A stretch of DNA of 54,782 nt from Prevotella sp. UBA2754 (GTDB taxonomy: Bacteria; Bacteroidota; Bacteroidia; Bacteroidales; Bacteroidaceae), in contig DEJG01000002.1 of the NCBI GenBank assembly GCA_002353295.1, positions 4,309-59,090 on the forward strand, read 5' to 3'. The translations under genes and the position numbers were made by a program. The notes beneath the pieces were generated by a model. It was given only the letters and a program-made list of their open reading frames with translations. It did not search any database and was not told the origin of the DNA. Positions 8,459 to 15,474 of the stretch are shown here, one piece after another (the stretch's first letter is position 1; each line of letters starts with the position of its first letter).

Positions 8459-9808
8459 ATGAAACACTTGCATCTTCTACATTCCGACATTGCCAGACCG
8501 GAGCGGTTTACCTATCCGTTCTGCTATGAACCTCATCCGCTGTGCCAGTTGGCAGCTAAGGAAGTGCAGCAATATATAGCAGCACAGGAGGAAATCAGAG
8601 AGGACGCTGATCGTGGAAAGATGTTTGGCGTGTTAGTGGTGGAAGGTGGATTCCTGGCAGCGTACAGCGGATTGTTGGCAGGACGTAATGATTGGGATTA
8701 TTTTGTGCCACCTGTGTATGATGCCCAACAGCCCGATGGTTATTTTAAGACCAAGGAACGCGAGATCTCACAACTCTCAAAGGCTACGGGTAGGCGAGCA
8801 GAGCTCTCAACTAAACAAATGTCGCAAGACCTCCAGCTATGGCTGTTTCATCAGTATAAGTTGTTGAATGCAAGAGGAGAAACGAAAGACCTGGTAGATA
8901 TATGGCAAGAGTACTATTCGCGTCCCAAGTTACGTCGGAAATTTCCTTTGCCCCCTGGTGGGACTGGCGACTGCTGTGCTCCGAAACTCCTTCAGTACGC
9001 TTTTCTGCAAGGGTTGAAACCTATCTGTATGGCAGAGTTCTGGTGGGGAAAACCTACGAAAGAGGAATTGCGGCAACATCTGAACTATTATCCAGCCTGC
9101 CGAGGGAAATGCAAACCCATCCTTACGTGGATGATGCAGGGATTGGACGTAGACCCCGACCCAGAGACTTTAGGCTTCCAGCGTATGGAGTTGCCTATTC
9201 TCTATGAAGATGAGGCTATTGCCGTTGTCGATAAACCCAGTGGGATGCTGTCCGTACCTGGACGTGTCGAGGAGTATTCCGTCGAGACCGTCATGCGTCA
9301 GCGCTATCCTGACTGTGTCATTGCCCACCGCCTGGATATGGGTACCAGTGGCCTCCTCATCGTTGCCAAGACGTTGGAGGCCTATCACCCTCTGCAAGAA
9401 CAGTTCGTGAAACACCAAATACGCAAAAAATACATCGCAGTGTTAGAAGCCTCCCCTCAACAGGGGAGGCTGGAGGGGGCCGGCACTATCTCCTTACCTT
9501 TGCGTCCCGACCCAATGAACCGTCCCCGGCAGGTGGTGGATATGGAGCATGGAAAGCGTGCAGTAACGGATTACGAGTTTCTCACCTCTCACCTCGTCGC
9601 CCTCTACCCCCAGACAGGACGCACCCACCAGTTGCGCATCCACTGTGCCCACCCCGACGGCTTGGGTTGTCCTATCAAGGGTGACGAGCTCTATGGCACC
9701 AAGGCTGACCGCCTCTACCTCCACGCTGCCGAGATATGGTTCCGTCATCCCATAACAGAAAGGGAGATGCATCTTATCTCTCCGCCACCATTTGGAGCCA
9801 CTCCTTGA
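8459..9808 (+). CDS. RluA-family 23S rRNA/tRNA pseudouridine synthase
   Basis: 449 aa. The C-terminal half holds the RluA active site 'HRLDMGTSGLLIVAKT' (catalytic Asp near 293), 'KPSGMLSVPGR' and the family's 'TGRTHQLRIHCAHP', so it isomerises uridines in RNA. The N-terminal ~200 residues carry a cysteine-containing segment ('GTGDCCAPKLLQYAFLQG', 'YYPACRGKCKPIL') seen in the longer Bacteroidetes members. Two things are odd. Codons at 9449-9480 lie in a GC-rich perfect hairpin that reads in frame as 'EASPQQGRLEGAG' and looks like an inserted repeat. The gene's 3' end also runs straight into a 22-bp palindromic repeat array. Confidence 0.9.
   Translation: MKHLHLLHSDIARPERFTYPFCYEPHPLCQLAAKEVQQYIAAQEEIREDADRGKMFGVLVVEGGFLAAYSGLLAGRNDWDYFVPPVYDAQQPDGYFKTKEREISQLSKATGRRAELSTKQMSQDLQLWLFHQYKLLNARGETKDLVDIWQEYYSRPKLRRKFPLPPGGTGDCCAPKLLQYAFLQGLKPICMAEFWWGKPTKEELRQHLNYYPACRGKCKPILTWMMQGLDVDPDPETLGFQRMELPILYEDEAIAVVDKPSGMLSVPGRVEEYSVETVMRQRYPDCVIAHRLDMGTSGLLIVAKTLEAYHPLQEQFVKHQIRKKYIAVLEASPQQGRLEGAGTISLPLRPDPMNRPRQVVDMEHGKRAVTDYEFLTSHLVALYPQTGRTHQLRIHCAHPDGLGCPIKGDELYGTKADRLYLHAAEIWFRHPITEREMHLISPPPFGATP
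9449..9470 (+). repeat. In-frame GC-rich hairpin repeat inside the RluA-like gene
   Basis: GCCTCCCCT (9449-9457) and AGGGGAGGC (9462-9470) form a perfect 9-bp stem with a CAAC loop, followed by GGAGGGGGCC. The composition stands out from the gene, and the insertion keeps the reading frame. Confidence 0.6.
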
Positions 9809-9809
9809 C

Positions 9810-9864
9810 TTGGCTCGAGCCAGAACGGGTTTTGGCTCGAGCCAAACCCCGATTTGGCTCGAGA
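9810..9864 (+). repeat. Three 22-bp units built on the palindrome GGCTCGAGCC
   Basis: TTGGCTCGAG occurs three times at an exact 22-bp spacing (the GGCTCGAG core starts at 9812, 9834 and 9856). The middle copy sits in a 26-bp near-perfect palindrome (9826-9851, 12 of 13 pairs). The array begins just 2 bp after the RluA-like stop codon. The function is unknown; it could be an operator array, a repeat element or an RNA hairpin. Confidence 0.7.
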
Positions 9865-9949
9865 CCCCCGTTTTTGGAGCTGTTTTCGCAATCTCCCTTT
9901 TCGACACTTCCGAAACGTAAAAAATAAAATCCGAAACCACAAAGAAATA

Positions 9950-9993
9950 CGAAAGAAAAAATGCGAGGAAGCTGTTGAGGCTCCCTCGCATTT
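9950..9993 (-). terminator. Intrinsic terminator of the GGGtGRT operon
   Basis: On the minus strand a 14-bp stem with one mismatch (9993-9980 with 9972-9959, core ATGCGAGG/CCTCGCAT) and a 7-nt loop is followed by TTTTTCTTTC. It lies 19 bp after the stop of the GGGtGRT gene. Confidence 0.85.
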
Positions 9994-10011
9994 CTAATAT
10001 GTTTTTACCTT

Positions 10012-11028
10012 TTACTTCTTATTCAAAGCAAGGTCGATGGCTACGGCGATAGCTACGGTAGCACCTACCATGGGGTTGTTACCGATACCCAGGTAACCCA
10101 TCATCTCTACGTGAGCAGGAACTGAAGAAGAACCTGCGAACTGAGCGTCAGAGTGCATACGACCCATAGTGTCGGTCATACCATAAGAAGCAGGACCTGC
10201 AGCCATGTTATCGGGGTGCAGGGTACGACCCGTACCACCACCACTGGCTACTGAGAAGTAAGGCTTGCCAGCCAGAGTGCGCTCCTTCTTGTAAGTACCT
10301 GCAACGGGGTGCTGGAAGCGGGTGGGGTTAGTAGAGTTACCCGTGATAGATACATCTACATTCTCCTTCCACAGGATAGCTACACCCTCGCGAACATCGT
10401 CAGCACCATAGCACTTAACCTTCAGACGGCTGGGGTTGTTGCCATAAGGAATCTCCTTGACAACCTTCAGCTCAGAAGTGAAGTAGTCGAACTGAGTCTG
10501 AACATAGGTGAAACCGTTGATACGGCTGATAATCTGAGCAGCGTCCTTACCCAAACCGTTCAGGATCACGCGGAGAGGCTTCTGGCGAACCTTGTTGGCC
10601 ATCTCGGCAATCTTGATAGCACCCTCAGCAGCAGCGAAAGACTCGTGACCGGCCAGGAAGGCGAAGCACTCAGTCTCCTCGCGGAGCAGACGGGCAGCCA
10701 GGTTACCGTGACCCAGACCTACCTTACGGTCGTCAGCCACAGAACCGGGGATACAGAAGCTCTGCAGACCGATACCGATTGCCTCGGCAGCTTCAGCAGC
10801 TGTCTTCACACCCTTCTTGATAGCGATAGCGGCACCACATACGTATGCCCACTTAGCGTTCTCGAAGCAGATACGCTGGGTATCCTCACACATCTGATAA
10901 GGATCGATACCTGCCTTATCACAAATCTCGTTGGCTTCCTCAATACTATTGATGCCATTCTCTTTCAGAGCAGCAAGAACCTGGTTGATACGGCGTTCCT
11001 GACTCTCAAACTGTACTTTTCTAATCAT
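10012..11028 (-). CDS. GGGtGRT protein
   Basis: 338 aa from the ATG at 11028, chosen because an excellent Shine-Dalgarno (AAGGAGGA) stands 8 nt before it; the longer frame would begin inside the upstream gene. The protein contains the family's name motif 'SGGGTGRTLHPDNM' and starts 'IRKVQFESQERRINQVL'. The biochemical role of this family is not settled. It is regularly found next to a NifU/IscU-like protein, and that is the arrangement here (13-bp gap, same strand), which suggests a shared Fe-S or redox-linked process. A strong terminator follows. Confidence 0.9.
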   Translation of the reverse strand: MIRKVQFESQERRINQVLAALKENGINSIEEANEICDKAGIDPYQMCEDTQRICFENAKWAYVCGAAIAIKKGVKTAAEAAEAIGIGLQSFCIPGSVADDRKVGLGHGNLAARLLREETECFAFLAGHESFAAAEGAIKIAEMANKVRQKPLRVILNGLGKDAAQIISRINGFTYVQTQFDYFTSELKVVKEIPYGNNPSRLKVKCYGADDVREGVAILWKENVDVSITGNSTNPTRFQHPVAGTYKKERTLAGKPYFSVASGGGTGRTLHPDNMAAGPASYGMTDTMGRMHSDAQFAGSSSVPAHVEMMGYLGIGNNPMVGATVAIAVAIDLALNKK

Positions 11029-11041
11029 CGTCGTGTCCTCC

Positions 11042-11743
11042 TTATTCTTTACGTGGGTCAATAGCCTTCACTGCACCCTGGTCCTCTGTTGTGCGACCAT
11101 AGGTACCTGTATTCTTCTTCATAGCCTCGTTGGCATCCATACCGTTCTTGATGGCTTCCATCATCTTGCCCAGGTGTACATACTCGTAACCGCAAACCTC
11201 ATTGTTGGCATCGAGGAACATCTTGGTGATATAACCCTCGGTGAGCTCGAGATAGCGAGTACCCTTGGCAACAGTGCCATAGAGTGTACCAGTCTGTGAA
11301 CGAAGTCCTTTACCCAGGTCTTCCAAACCGGCACCGATAGCCAGACCGCCCTCAGAGAAAGCACTCTGTGTGCGACCGTAGACAATCTGCAGGAACAGTT
11401 CGCGCATAGCGGTGTTGATAGCATCGCATACCAAGTCGGTATTCAGAGCTTCCAACAGGGTCTTGCCAGGCAGAATTTCACTGGCCATAGCAGCAGAGTG
11501 AGTCATACCTGTGCAACCGATGGTTTCAACCAGAGCTTCCTGGATGATACCGTCCTTTACGTTGAGACTCAGTTTGCAGGCACCCTGCTGAGGTGCGCAC
11601 CAACCAATACCATGCGTGTAACCGGAAATGTCCTTGATCTCTTTTGCCTGAATCCATTTGCCCTCCTCGGGAATGGGTGCAGGTCCATGGTAAGCACCTT
11701 TGCAGACGCTACACATGTTTTTCACTTCTGTGGAATAAATCAT
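11042..11743 (-). CDS. NifU/IscU-like iron-sulfur scaffold protein, partner of GGGtGRT
   Basis: 233 aa. The N-terminal 'CSVCKGAYHG' gives a CxxC pair; further cysteines lie in 'GIGWCAPQQGAC' and 'VETIGCTGMTHSAAMASEIL'. The latter resembles the Cys-containing core of NifU/IscU scaffolds, although the N-terminal CxxC extension is specific to the GGGtGRT-associated group. The gene has its own promoter (11791-11822) with a leader of about 45 nt and runs directly into the GGGtGRT gene. A cluster-assembly or cluster-binding role is inferred from the family; no nif or suf genes are nearby. Confidence 0.85.
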   Translation of the reverse strand: MIYSTEVKNMCSVCKGAYHGPAPIPEEGKWIQAKEIKDISGYTHGIGWCAPQQGACKLSLNVKDGIIQEALVETIGCTGMTHSAAMASEILPGKTLLEALNTDLVCDAINTAMRELFLQIVYGRTQSAFSEGGLAIGAGLEDLGKGLRSQTGTLYGTVAKGTRYLELTEGYITKMFLDANNEVCGYEYVHLGKMMEAIKNGMDANEAMKKNTGTYGRTTEDQGAVKAIDPRKE

Positions 11744-11790
11744 TGCTATATTAAAATTTAGATTAAAAATATAATCGCTGAATAGTTTTG

Positions 11791-11822
11791 CAAAATTACT
11801 GTGATAATTTCAACTATCCAAA
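11791..11822 (-). promoter_or_regulatory. Promoter of the NifU-like/GGGtGRT operon
   Basis: On the minus strand TTTG (11822-11819), exactly 20 bp, then TAATTTTG (11798-11791): a full match to the Bacteroidetes consensus. Confidence 0.8.
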
Positions 11823-11875
11823 TGGCAATTCTGATATTTAAGAACAATTAACAGAGGGAATTAATATTTTTTATG

Positions 11876-11883
11876 TACCTTTG
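11876..11883 (+). promoter_or_regulatory. -7 box (TACCTTTG) for the HprK-like/S26 gene
   Basis: TACCTTTG ends 7 nt before ATG 11891. It lies downstream of the first in-frame ATG (11873), so that ATG cannot be used from this promoter. No clear TTTG at -33. Confidence 0.6.
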
Positions 11884-11890
11884 TCGGCAA

Positions 11891-13222
11891 ATGACGAAAT
11901 TGTATAAATATCAGGTTGCAGGTCATGTGTTTGAACTGACGTTGCCCGAGGCTGATTCTTTGGTGTGCGAATTGGGGCAGTACGAACCGTTCCGCATAGT
12001 AGAAACGGAAGCTGAACCCGTGTTCCGGCTTCAGGTGGTGGGGGAGCGTCCTGCGATGGGCGAGTTCGTGCGCGAAAATCATCAGGATGACGACGGTTCG
12101 GAAATCATGGCAGGAAGAGTCGATGGCAAACCCTGTTTCGACTTTCTGTTGCAAGGCCAGTGCCAGGCTCGTTTGTTGACAGACGATTCGTATCGTGAAG
12201 GGCAACTATATATAGAAGGTGATCGACTTTTCAGTCTGAACGATGCGCTGATGGTGATGTTTGCCCTGAGCACGGCAGAGGAACAGACGTTGCTAATGCA
12301 TGCCTCCGTAGTGAGCTATCAGGGTGCAGCCTATCTGATGCTTGGCAAAAGCGGAACGGGCAAAAGCACTCATACGCGTTTGTGGTTAAAGCATATACAG
12401 GGCACAGAACTGGTCAACGACGATAATCCCGTAGTACGGATTGTTGATGGACAAGCTGTCGTGTATGGCTCGCCATGGAGTGGTAAGACGCCTTGTTATC
12501 GTTGTGTCAGTTATCCTGTGGGCGCTTTTGTGCAACTCACTCAGGCTCCTTTCAACAAAATTCGTCGTATCAAAGGTATTGAGGCTTACGTATCATTGGT
12601 ACCTTCTGTATCGGGCAAGCGATGGGATAAGCGTATAGCCGATGGGCTGCATGAGACGGAGAACTGGGTGGCAGGTCATGTCCCCATGTTCCATCTCCAG
12701 TGTCTGCCTGATGGCGATGCGGCTCTGACCTGCAGAGATGCTGTTGCTCCACAGGTGGAAGCCAGTCAGCAGAAAATGGTTGACAATAATGAAGCCATTC
12801 ATGCGGTCGATTCGTTATTGAAAGAGGGTCATAAAGTCATCTTGCCTGTGAAGGGACAAAGCATGCTGCCATTTATCGTAGGTGGAAAAGACAGTGTGGA
12901 ACTGGTAGTTCCTGAGGGTCCTCTTGCAGTGGGTGATGCAATATTGGCATGGGTAGATAGGTGTCGTTACGTGTTGCACCGTATTGTGGAGATTGGTGGC
13001 GACGGACATCTGATACTGATGGGCGATGGTAATATCGCAGGTAAAGAATATTGTACGCTGGGTGATGTCGTAGCCCGTGCTGACTATGTGGTTAAGCCCG
13101 ATGGAAGGCGCATTTATTTGTATAGTGACAGCCTGCGGAACTACTGGCAGTGGTGGATGTGGCTGAAACCTATTCGCCGCTGGATACTTGCCGTTCTTAG
13201 AAGAACAATCTACAAAAAATAA
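11891..13222 (+). CDS. HPr-kinase/PEPCK-like domain fused to an S26 (signal peptidase-like) protease
   Basis: 443 aa; the start at 11891 is fixed by the promoter box. Residues about 1-290 form an HPr serine kinase-like (PEP-carboxykinase fold) domain: 'LLMHASVV', Walker A 'GKSGTGKSTHTRLWL' near 151, 'LVNDDNPVVR' and 'GSPWSGKTPC'. Residues about 300-443 resemble S26/S24 peptidases: 'VKGQSMLPFIVGG' (Ser near 324), 'GDAILAWVD', 'YVLHRIVEI' (His near 363, as in the Ser-His archaeal/ER-type signal peptidases, not Ser-Lys) and 'LILMGDGN'. It is followed by PqqD and an ABC exporter. HprK-like kinases, PqqD and leader proteases recur in ribosomal peptide (RiPP) clusters, so a peptide-modifying and leader-cleaving role is inferred, not shown. 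Confidence 0.8.
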   Translation: MTKLYKYQVAGHVFELTLPEADSLVCELGQYEPFRIVETEAEPVFRLQVVGERPAMGEFVRENHQDDDGSEIMAGRVDGKPCFDFLLQGQCQARLLTDDSYREGQLYIEGDRLFSLNDALMVMFALSTAEEQTLLMHASVVSYQGAAYLMLGKSGTGKSTHTRLWLKHIQGTELVNDDNPVVRIVDGQAVVYGSPWSGKTPCYRCVSYPVGAFVQLTQAPFNKIRRIKGIEAYVSLVPSVSGKRWDKRIADGLHETENWVAGHVPMFHLQCLPDGDAALTCRDAVAPQVEASQQKMVDNNEAIHAVDSLLKEGHKVILPVKGQSMLPFIVGGKDSVELVVPEGPLAVGDAILAWVDRCRYVLHRIVEIGGDGHLILMGDGNIAGKEYCTLGDVVARADYVVKPDGRRIYLYSDSLRNYWQWWMWLKPIRRWILAVLRRTIYKK

Positions 13223-13225
13223 TAT

Positions 13226-13495
13226 ATGAAACAAAAGAAAGGTTTTACGTTGCGCAATGTATGTGGCGAAAACGTGATAGTGGCTGAAGGTATTGAAGTC
13301 ATTAACTTCAACAAACTGCTGAGTCTGAACGAGAGTGCTGCCTTCCTGTGGCAGCAAGCTTCAGAACTGGGCGATTTCACATCCGCGCAGTTGGCTGACA
13401 AACTCTGTGAGGAGTATGACGTTACTCCCGAGCAGGCACTTGCCGATGTTGAGGGCATGTTGGCTGAATGGCAGAAGATTGGTGTTGTGGAATGA
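13226..13495 (+). CDS. PqqD-family peptide-binding protein
   Basis: 89 aa. It matches PqqD/RRE proteins across its length: 'VINFNKLLSLNESAAFLWQQ' is the typical 'N..a..iw' core, followed by a winged-helix-like 'LADKLCEEYDVTPEQALADV' and 'MLAEWQKIGVVE'. PqqD-fold proteins bind the leader of a precursor peptide and present it to modifying enzymes. It starts 4 bp after the HprK-like/S26 gene, and its stop overlaps the start of the ABC exporter (ATGA). I found no clear precursor gene inside the operon. Confidence 0.85.
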   Translation: MKQKKGFTLRNVCGENVIVAEGIEVINFNKLLSLNESAAFLWQQASELGDFTSAQLADKLCEEYDVTPEQALADVEGMLAEWQKIGVVE

Positions 13496-15126
13496 AATAC
13501 CTGAGGTGGCTTTGGAATAACACACGAGGCATTAGGAGTAATCTTTTGTTGCGCATCCTTGTCGGTATAGGACAAGTGTCGCTGGCCTTGTTGATGGTTT
13601 GGCTCTGTCGCTATTTTATTGATGTGGCCATCAAAAGCGATAGTCGGCTGATCATCCAAACCGTCGTAGCATTAGTAGTGATAGTTGCTGGCAATATCGC
13701 TTTGCGTCAACTCTATTTCTATACTACTATTCGGGCCACAGCCTATCAGGCTACACAGGTGCGTCTGCGCATCTTCGGGCATCTGCTGCGTCGGCGTATC
13801 TATGATGACGAACCGTTGCATTCTGGTGATGTAACCTCGCGTTTGGAGACCGATGTGTCTACTATAAGCGGGGCAGTGGCAGAAACGTTGCCACAGCTGA
13901 TTGTTACTTCCGTAAAACTGATTGGTGCCTTTCTGTTGCTTTATTCGATGGATCAGCAGTTGGCTTGGATGCTTTTGCTTTCCACCCCCTTGCTGATAGT
14001 TATGGGTAAACTCTTTGCCCGCCGATTGCGAAATATGACGCATGAGGTGCGCCAGCAAGACAGTCGCATTCAGATGTTAGTGCAGGAGGGTATGGAGCAC
14101 AACGCTATGCTGCGTGCCATGGAAAGTGGGGGATGGTTGACGGGTCAGCTTGACGGTATGCAGCAAGGACTGCTGTCCAAGATAGAGCGTCGCACTCGTT
14201 TTACATTGGTGGCTCGTACGGTGATGGCCGTCTGCTTCGGTTTCGGCTATCTGTTGGCTTTCGTATGGGGAGGTTTGCAGTTACGTGATGGTGTCATTAC
14301 TTTTGGTGTCATGACGGCTTTCCTCCAACTGGTGGCACAGATTCAGCACCCCATTCTTGATATGCTCAACATGATTCCCCAACTTATACATGCCTCAGCC
14401 AGTATCGACCGACTGGAGGAGTTGGAACAAAAGGATGCCGAAGGCGAGCAACATGTTACCAAACTGCTGTCGGGTAAATTGGGTATCCGGGCAAAGGGCA
14501 TCACGTTCAAATATCCCAAGGGTACACGCTATATCCTGCATGATTTCACTCATGATTTTCTTCCAGGCAGCAGGACGGCGTTGATGGGTGAGACGGGAGC
14601 TGGAAAGACGACACTTTTCCGCATGATGCTGTCCCTGATTCGTCCACAGGAGGGTCATGTCGAACTCTATAACCAGCAGGAGTGCGTGGCTATTGCTGTC
14701 GATACGCGTCGCAATTTCGTCTTCGTACCACAGGGCAACACCCTGATGAGTGGTACGATTCGCTATAATCTGCAACTGGCTAATCCTGAGGCCACTGAGG
14801 AACAGATGCGTCATGTGTTGCATGTAGCCACTGCCGATTTTGTATTTGAATTACCTGCCGGGCTTGATACTTCATGCGGAGAACGGGGTGGGGGATTCAG
14901 CGAAGGGCAGGCTCAGCGTATTGCCATTGCTCGCGGATTGTTACGTCCAGGCAATGTGTTGCTCTTAGACGAAATCAGCTCGTCACTCGATGAACAGACA
15001 GAGCGAGAGCTCTTTTCCCGACTCTTCAAGGCCTATGCCGATAAGACCGTCATCATGATTACCCATCGCTCTACTGTTGCTCAGTTATGCGATACTGTTG
15101 TGAGGATTAATCGGATGGAAGGTTGA
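13492..15126 (+). CDS. ABC exporter (fused permease and ATPase)
   Basis: 544 aa; the start at 13492 overlaps the PqqD stop as ATGA. Six-helix ABC transmembrane domain (about 15-310) with 'SGDVTSRLETDVSTISGAV', then a nucleotide-binding domain: Walker A 'GETGAGKTT' near 366, Q-loop 'VPQGNTLMSGTIRYNLQLAN', signature 'GGFSEGQAQRIAIARGLL' (LSGGQ variant FSEGQ), Walker B 'VLLLDEISSSLD' and H-loop 'THRST'. It has no C39 peptidase domain. That fits a scheme in which the S26 domain of the first gene does the cleavage. Cargo is unknown; a peptide is inferred from the neighbours. Confidence 0.88.
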   Translation: MKYLRWLWNNTRGIRSNLLLRILVGIGQVSLALLMVWLCRYFIDVAIKSDSRLIIQTVVALVVIVAGNIALRQLYFYTTIRATAYQATQVRLRIFGHLLRRRIYDDEPLHSGDVTSRLETDVSTISGAVAETLPQLIVTSVKLIGAFLLLYSMDQQLAWMLLLSTPLLIVMGKLFARRLRNMTHEVRQQDSRIQMLVQEGMEHNAMLRAMESGGWLTGQLDGMQQGLLSKIERRTRFTLVARTVMAVCFGFGYLLAFVWGGLQLRDGVITFGVMTAFLQLVAQIQHPILDMLNMIPQLIHASASIDRLEELEQKDAEGEQHVTKLLSGKLGIRAKGITFKYPKGTRYILHDFTHDFLPGSRTALMGETGAGKTTLFRMMLSLIRPQEGHVELYNQQECVAIAVDTRRNFVFVPQGNTLMSGTIRYNLQLANPEATEEQMRHVLHVATADFVFELPAGLDTSCGERGGGFSEGQAQRIAIARGLLRPGNVLLLDEISSSLDEQTERELFSRLFKAYADKTVIMITHRSTVAQLCDTVVRINRMEG

Positions 15127-15172
15127 TGTAAATCAAAAAGAAGCCCAATTCTTGGTAAAAATGCCAAAAAGG

Positions 15173-15204
15173 CTTGCTGTGTCCGTACACAATGTGTATC
15201 TTTG
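15173..15204 (+). promoter_or_regulatory. Promoter of a short transcription unit
   Basis: CTTG (15173-15176), 20 bp, TATCTTTG (15197-15204). It is placed after the ABC exporter stop and 200 bp before a strong terminator, so the predicted transcript is only about 215-220 nt. Confidence 0.7.
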
Positions 15205-15276
15205 CATCGTCAAAAGGACAGTAAAGATTGTTTCAGGAGACAAGAATTTCAGGTATAACTTAAAAGTTTGAAGATT

Positions 15277-15342
15277 ATGATTATTTTTAATTATGTAGTA
15301 GTGAAGCTCGCTTCCAAAGCAATTTCAATGATTAAGAAATAA
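15277..15342 (+). CDS. Possible 21-residue hydrophobic cationic peptide
   Basis: ATG at 15277, stop at 15340-15342, inside the short transcription unit. The peptide begins MIIFNYVVVK and ends ISMIKK: a hydrophobic stretch with a Lys-rich end. No convincing Shine-Dalgarno stands just before it, which is common in Bacteroidetes. Its 3' half overlaps the RNA stem at 15304-15352, so either the RNA or the peptide may be the product, or both. The ORF is short enough to arise by chance. Confidence 0.25.
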   Translation: MIIFNYVVVKLASKAISMIKK

Positions 15343-15392
15343 CAGCGAGTTTTTGGATTGAAAAGATTGGATTAATTTGAGAGAATAAAAAG

Positions 15393-15427
15393 ATCCCTGT
15401 GTGTCAGATGACACGCAGGGATTTTTG
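15393..15427. terminator. Bidirectional intrinsic terminator
   Basis: ATCCCTGTGTGTCA (15393-15406) pairs with TGACACGCAGGGAT (15409-15422), one wobble, followed by TTTT on the plus strand. On the minus strand the stem is followed by CTTTTTATTC, so it can also end the dusB operon. Confidence 0.9.
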
Positions 15428-15474
15428 TTAAGCAACCTGATTTCCCCTTCTCGGTTCCCTTATGAGGGAAGAAT

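Larger units (their letters stand above)
15210..15427 (+). ncRNA. Candidate small RNA or small-peptide transcript
   Basis: Bounded by a full promoter and a strong terminator. It contains a stem AAGCTCGC/GCGAGTTT (15304-15311 with 15345-15352, one G-U) enclosing a second stem ATTTC/GAAAT. I cannot assign it to a known RNA family (6S-like size is possible but unverified). Confidence 0.45.

Noticed and set aside
8404..8490. N-terminal extension of the pectate lyase
   Set aside because: The extra 29 residues precede a clean signal peptide and overlap the divergent gene's promoter and start.
9494..9991. 165-aa minus-strand frame across the 22-bp repeats
   Set aside because: Mostly antisense of the RluA-like gene plus repeat DNA; no domain or start signal.
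11873..11890. Earlier ATG for the HprK-like/S26 gene
   Set aside because: It lies upstream of the TACCTTTG box, so it would not be on the mRNA.
13492..15126. Bacteriocin-type ABC exporter with C39 peptidase
   Set aside because: The N-terminus goes straight into membrane helices; no Cys-His peptidase domain is present.
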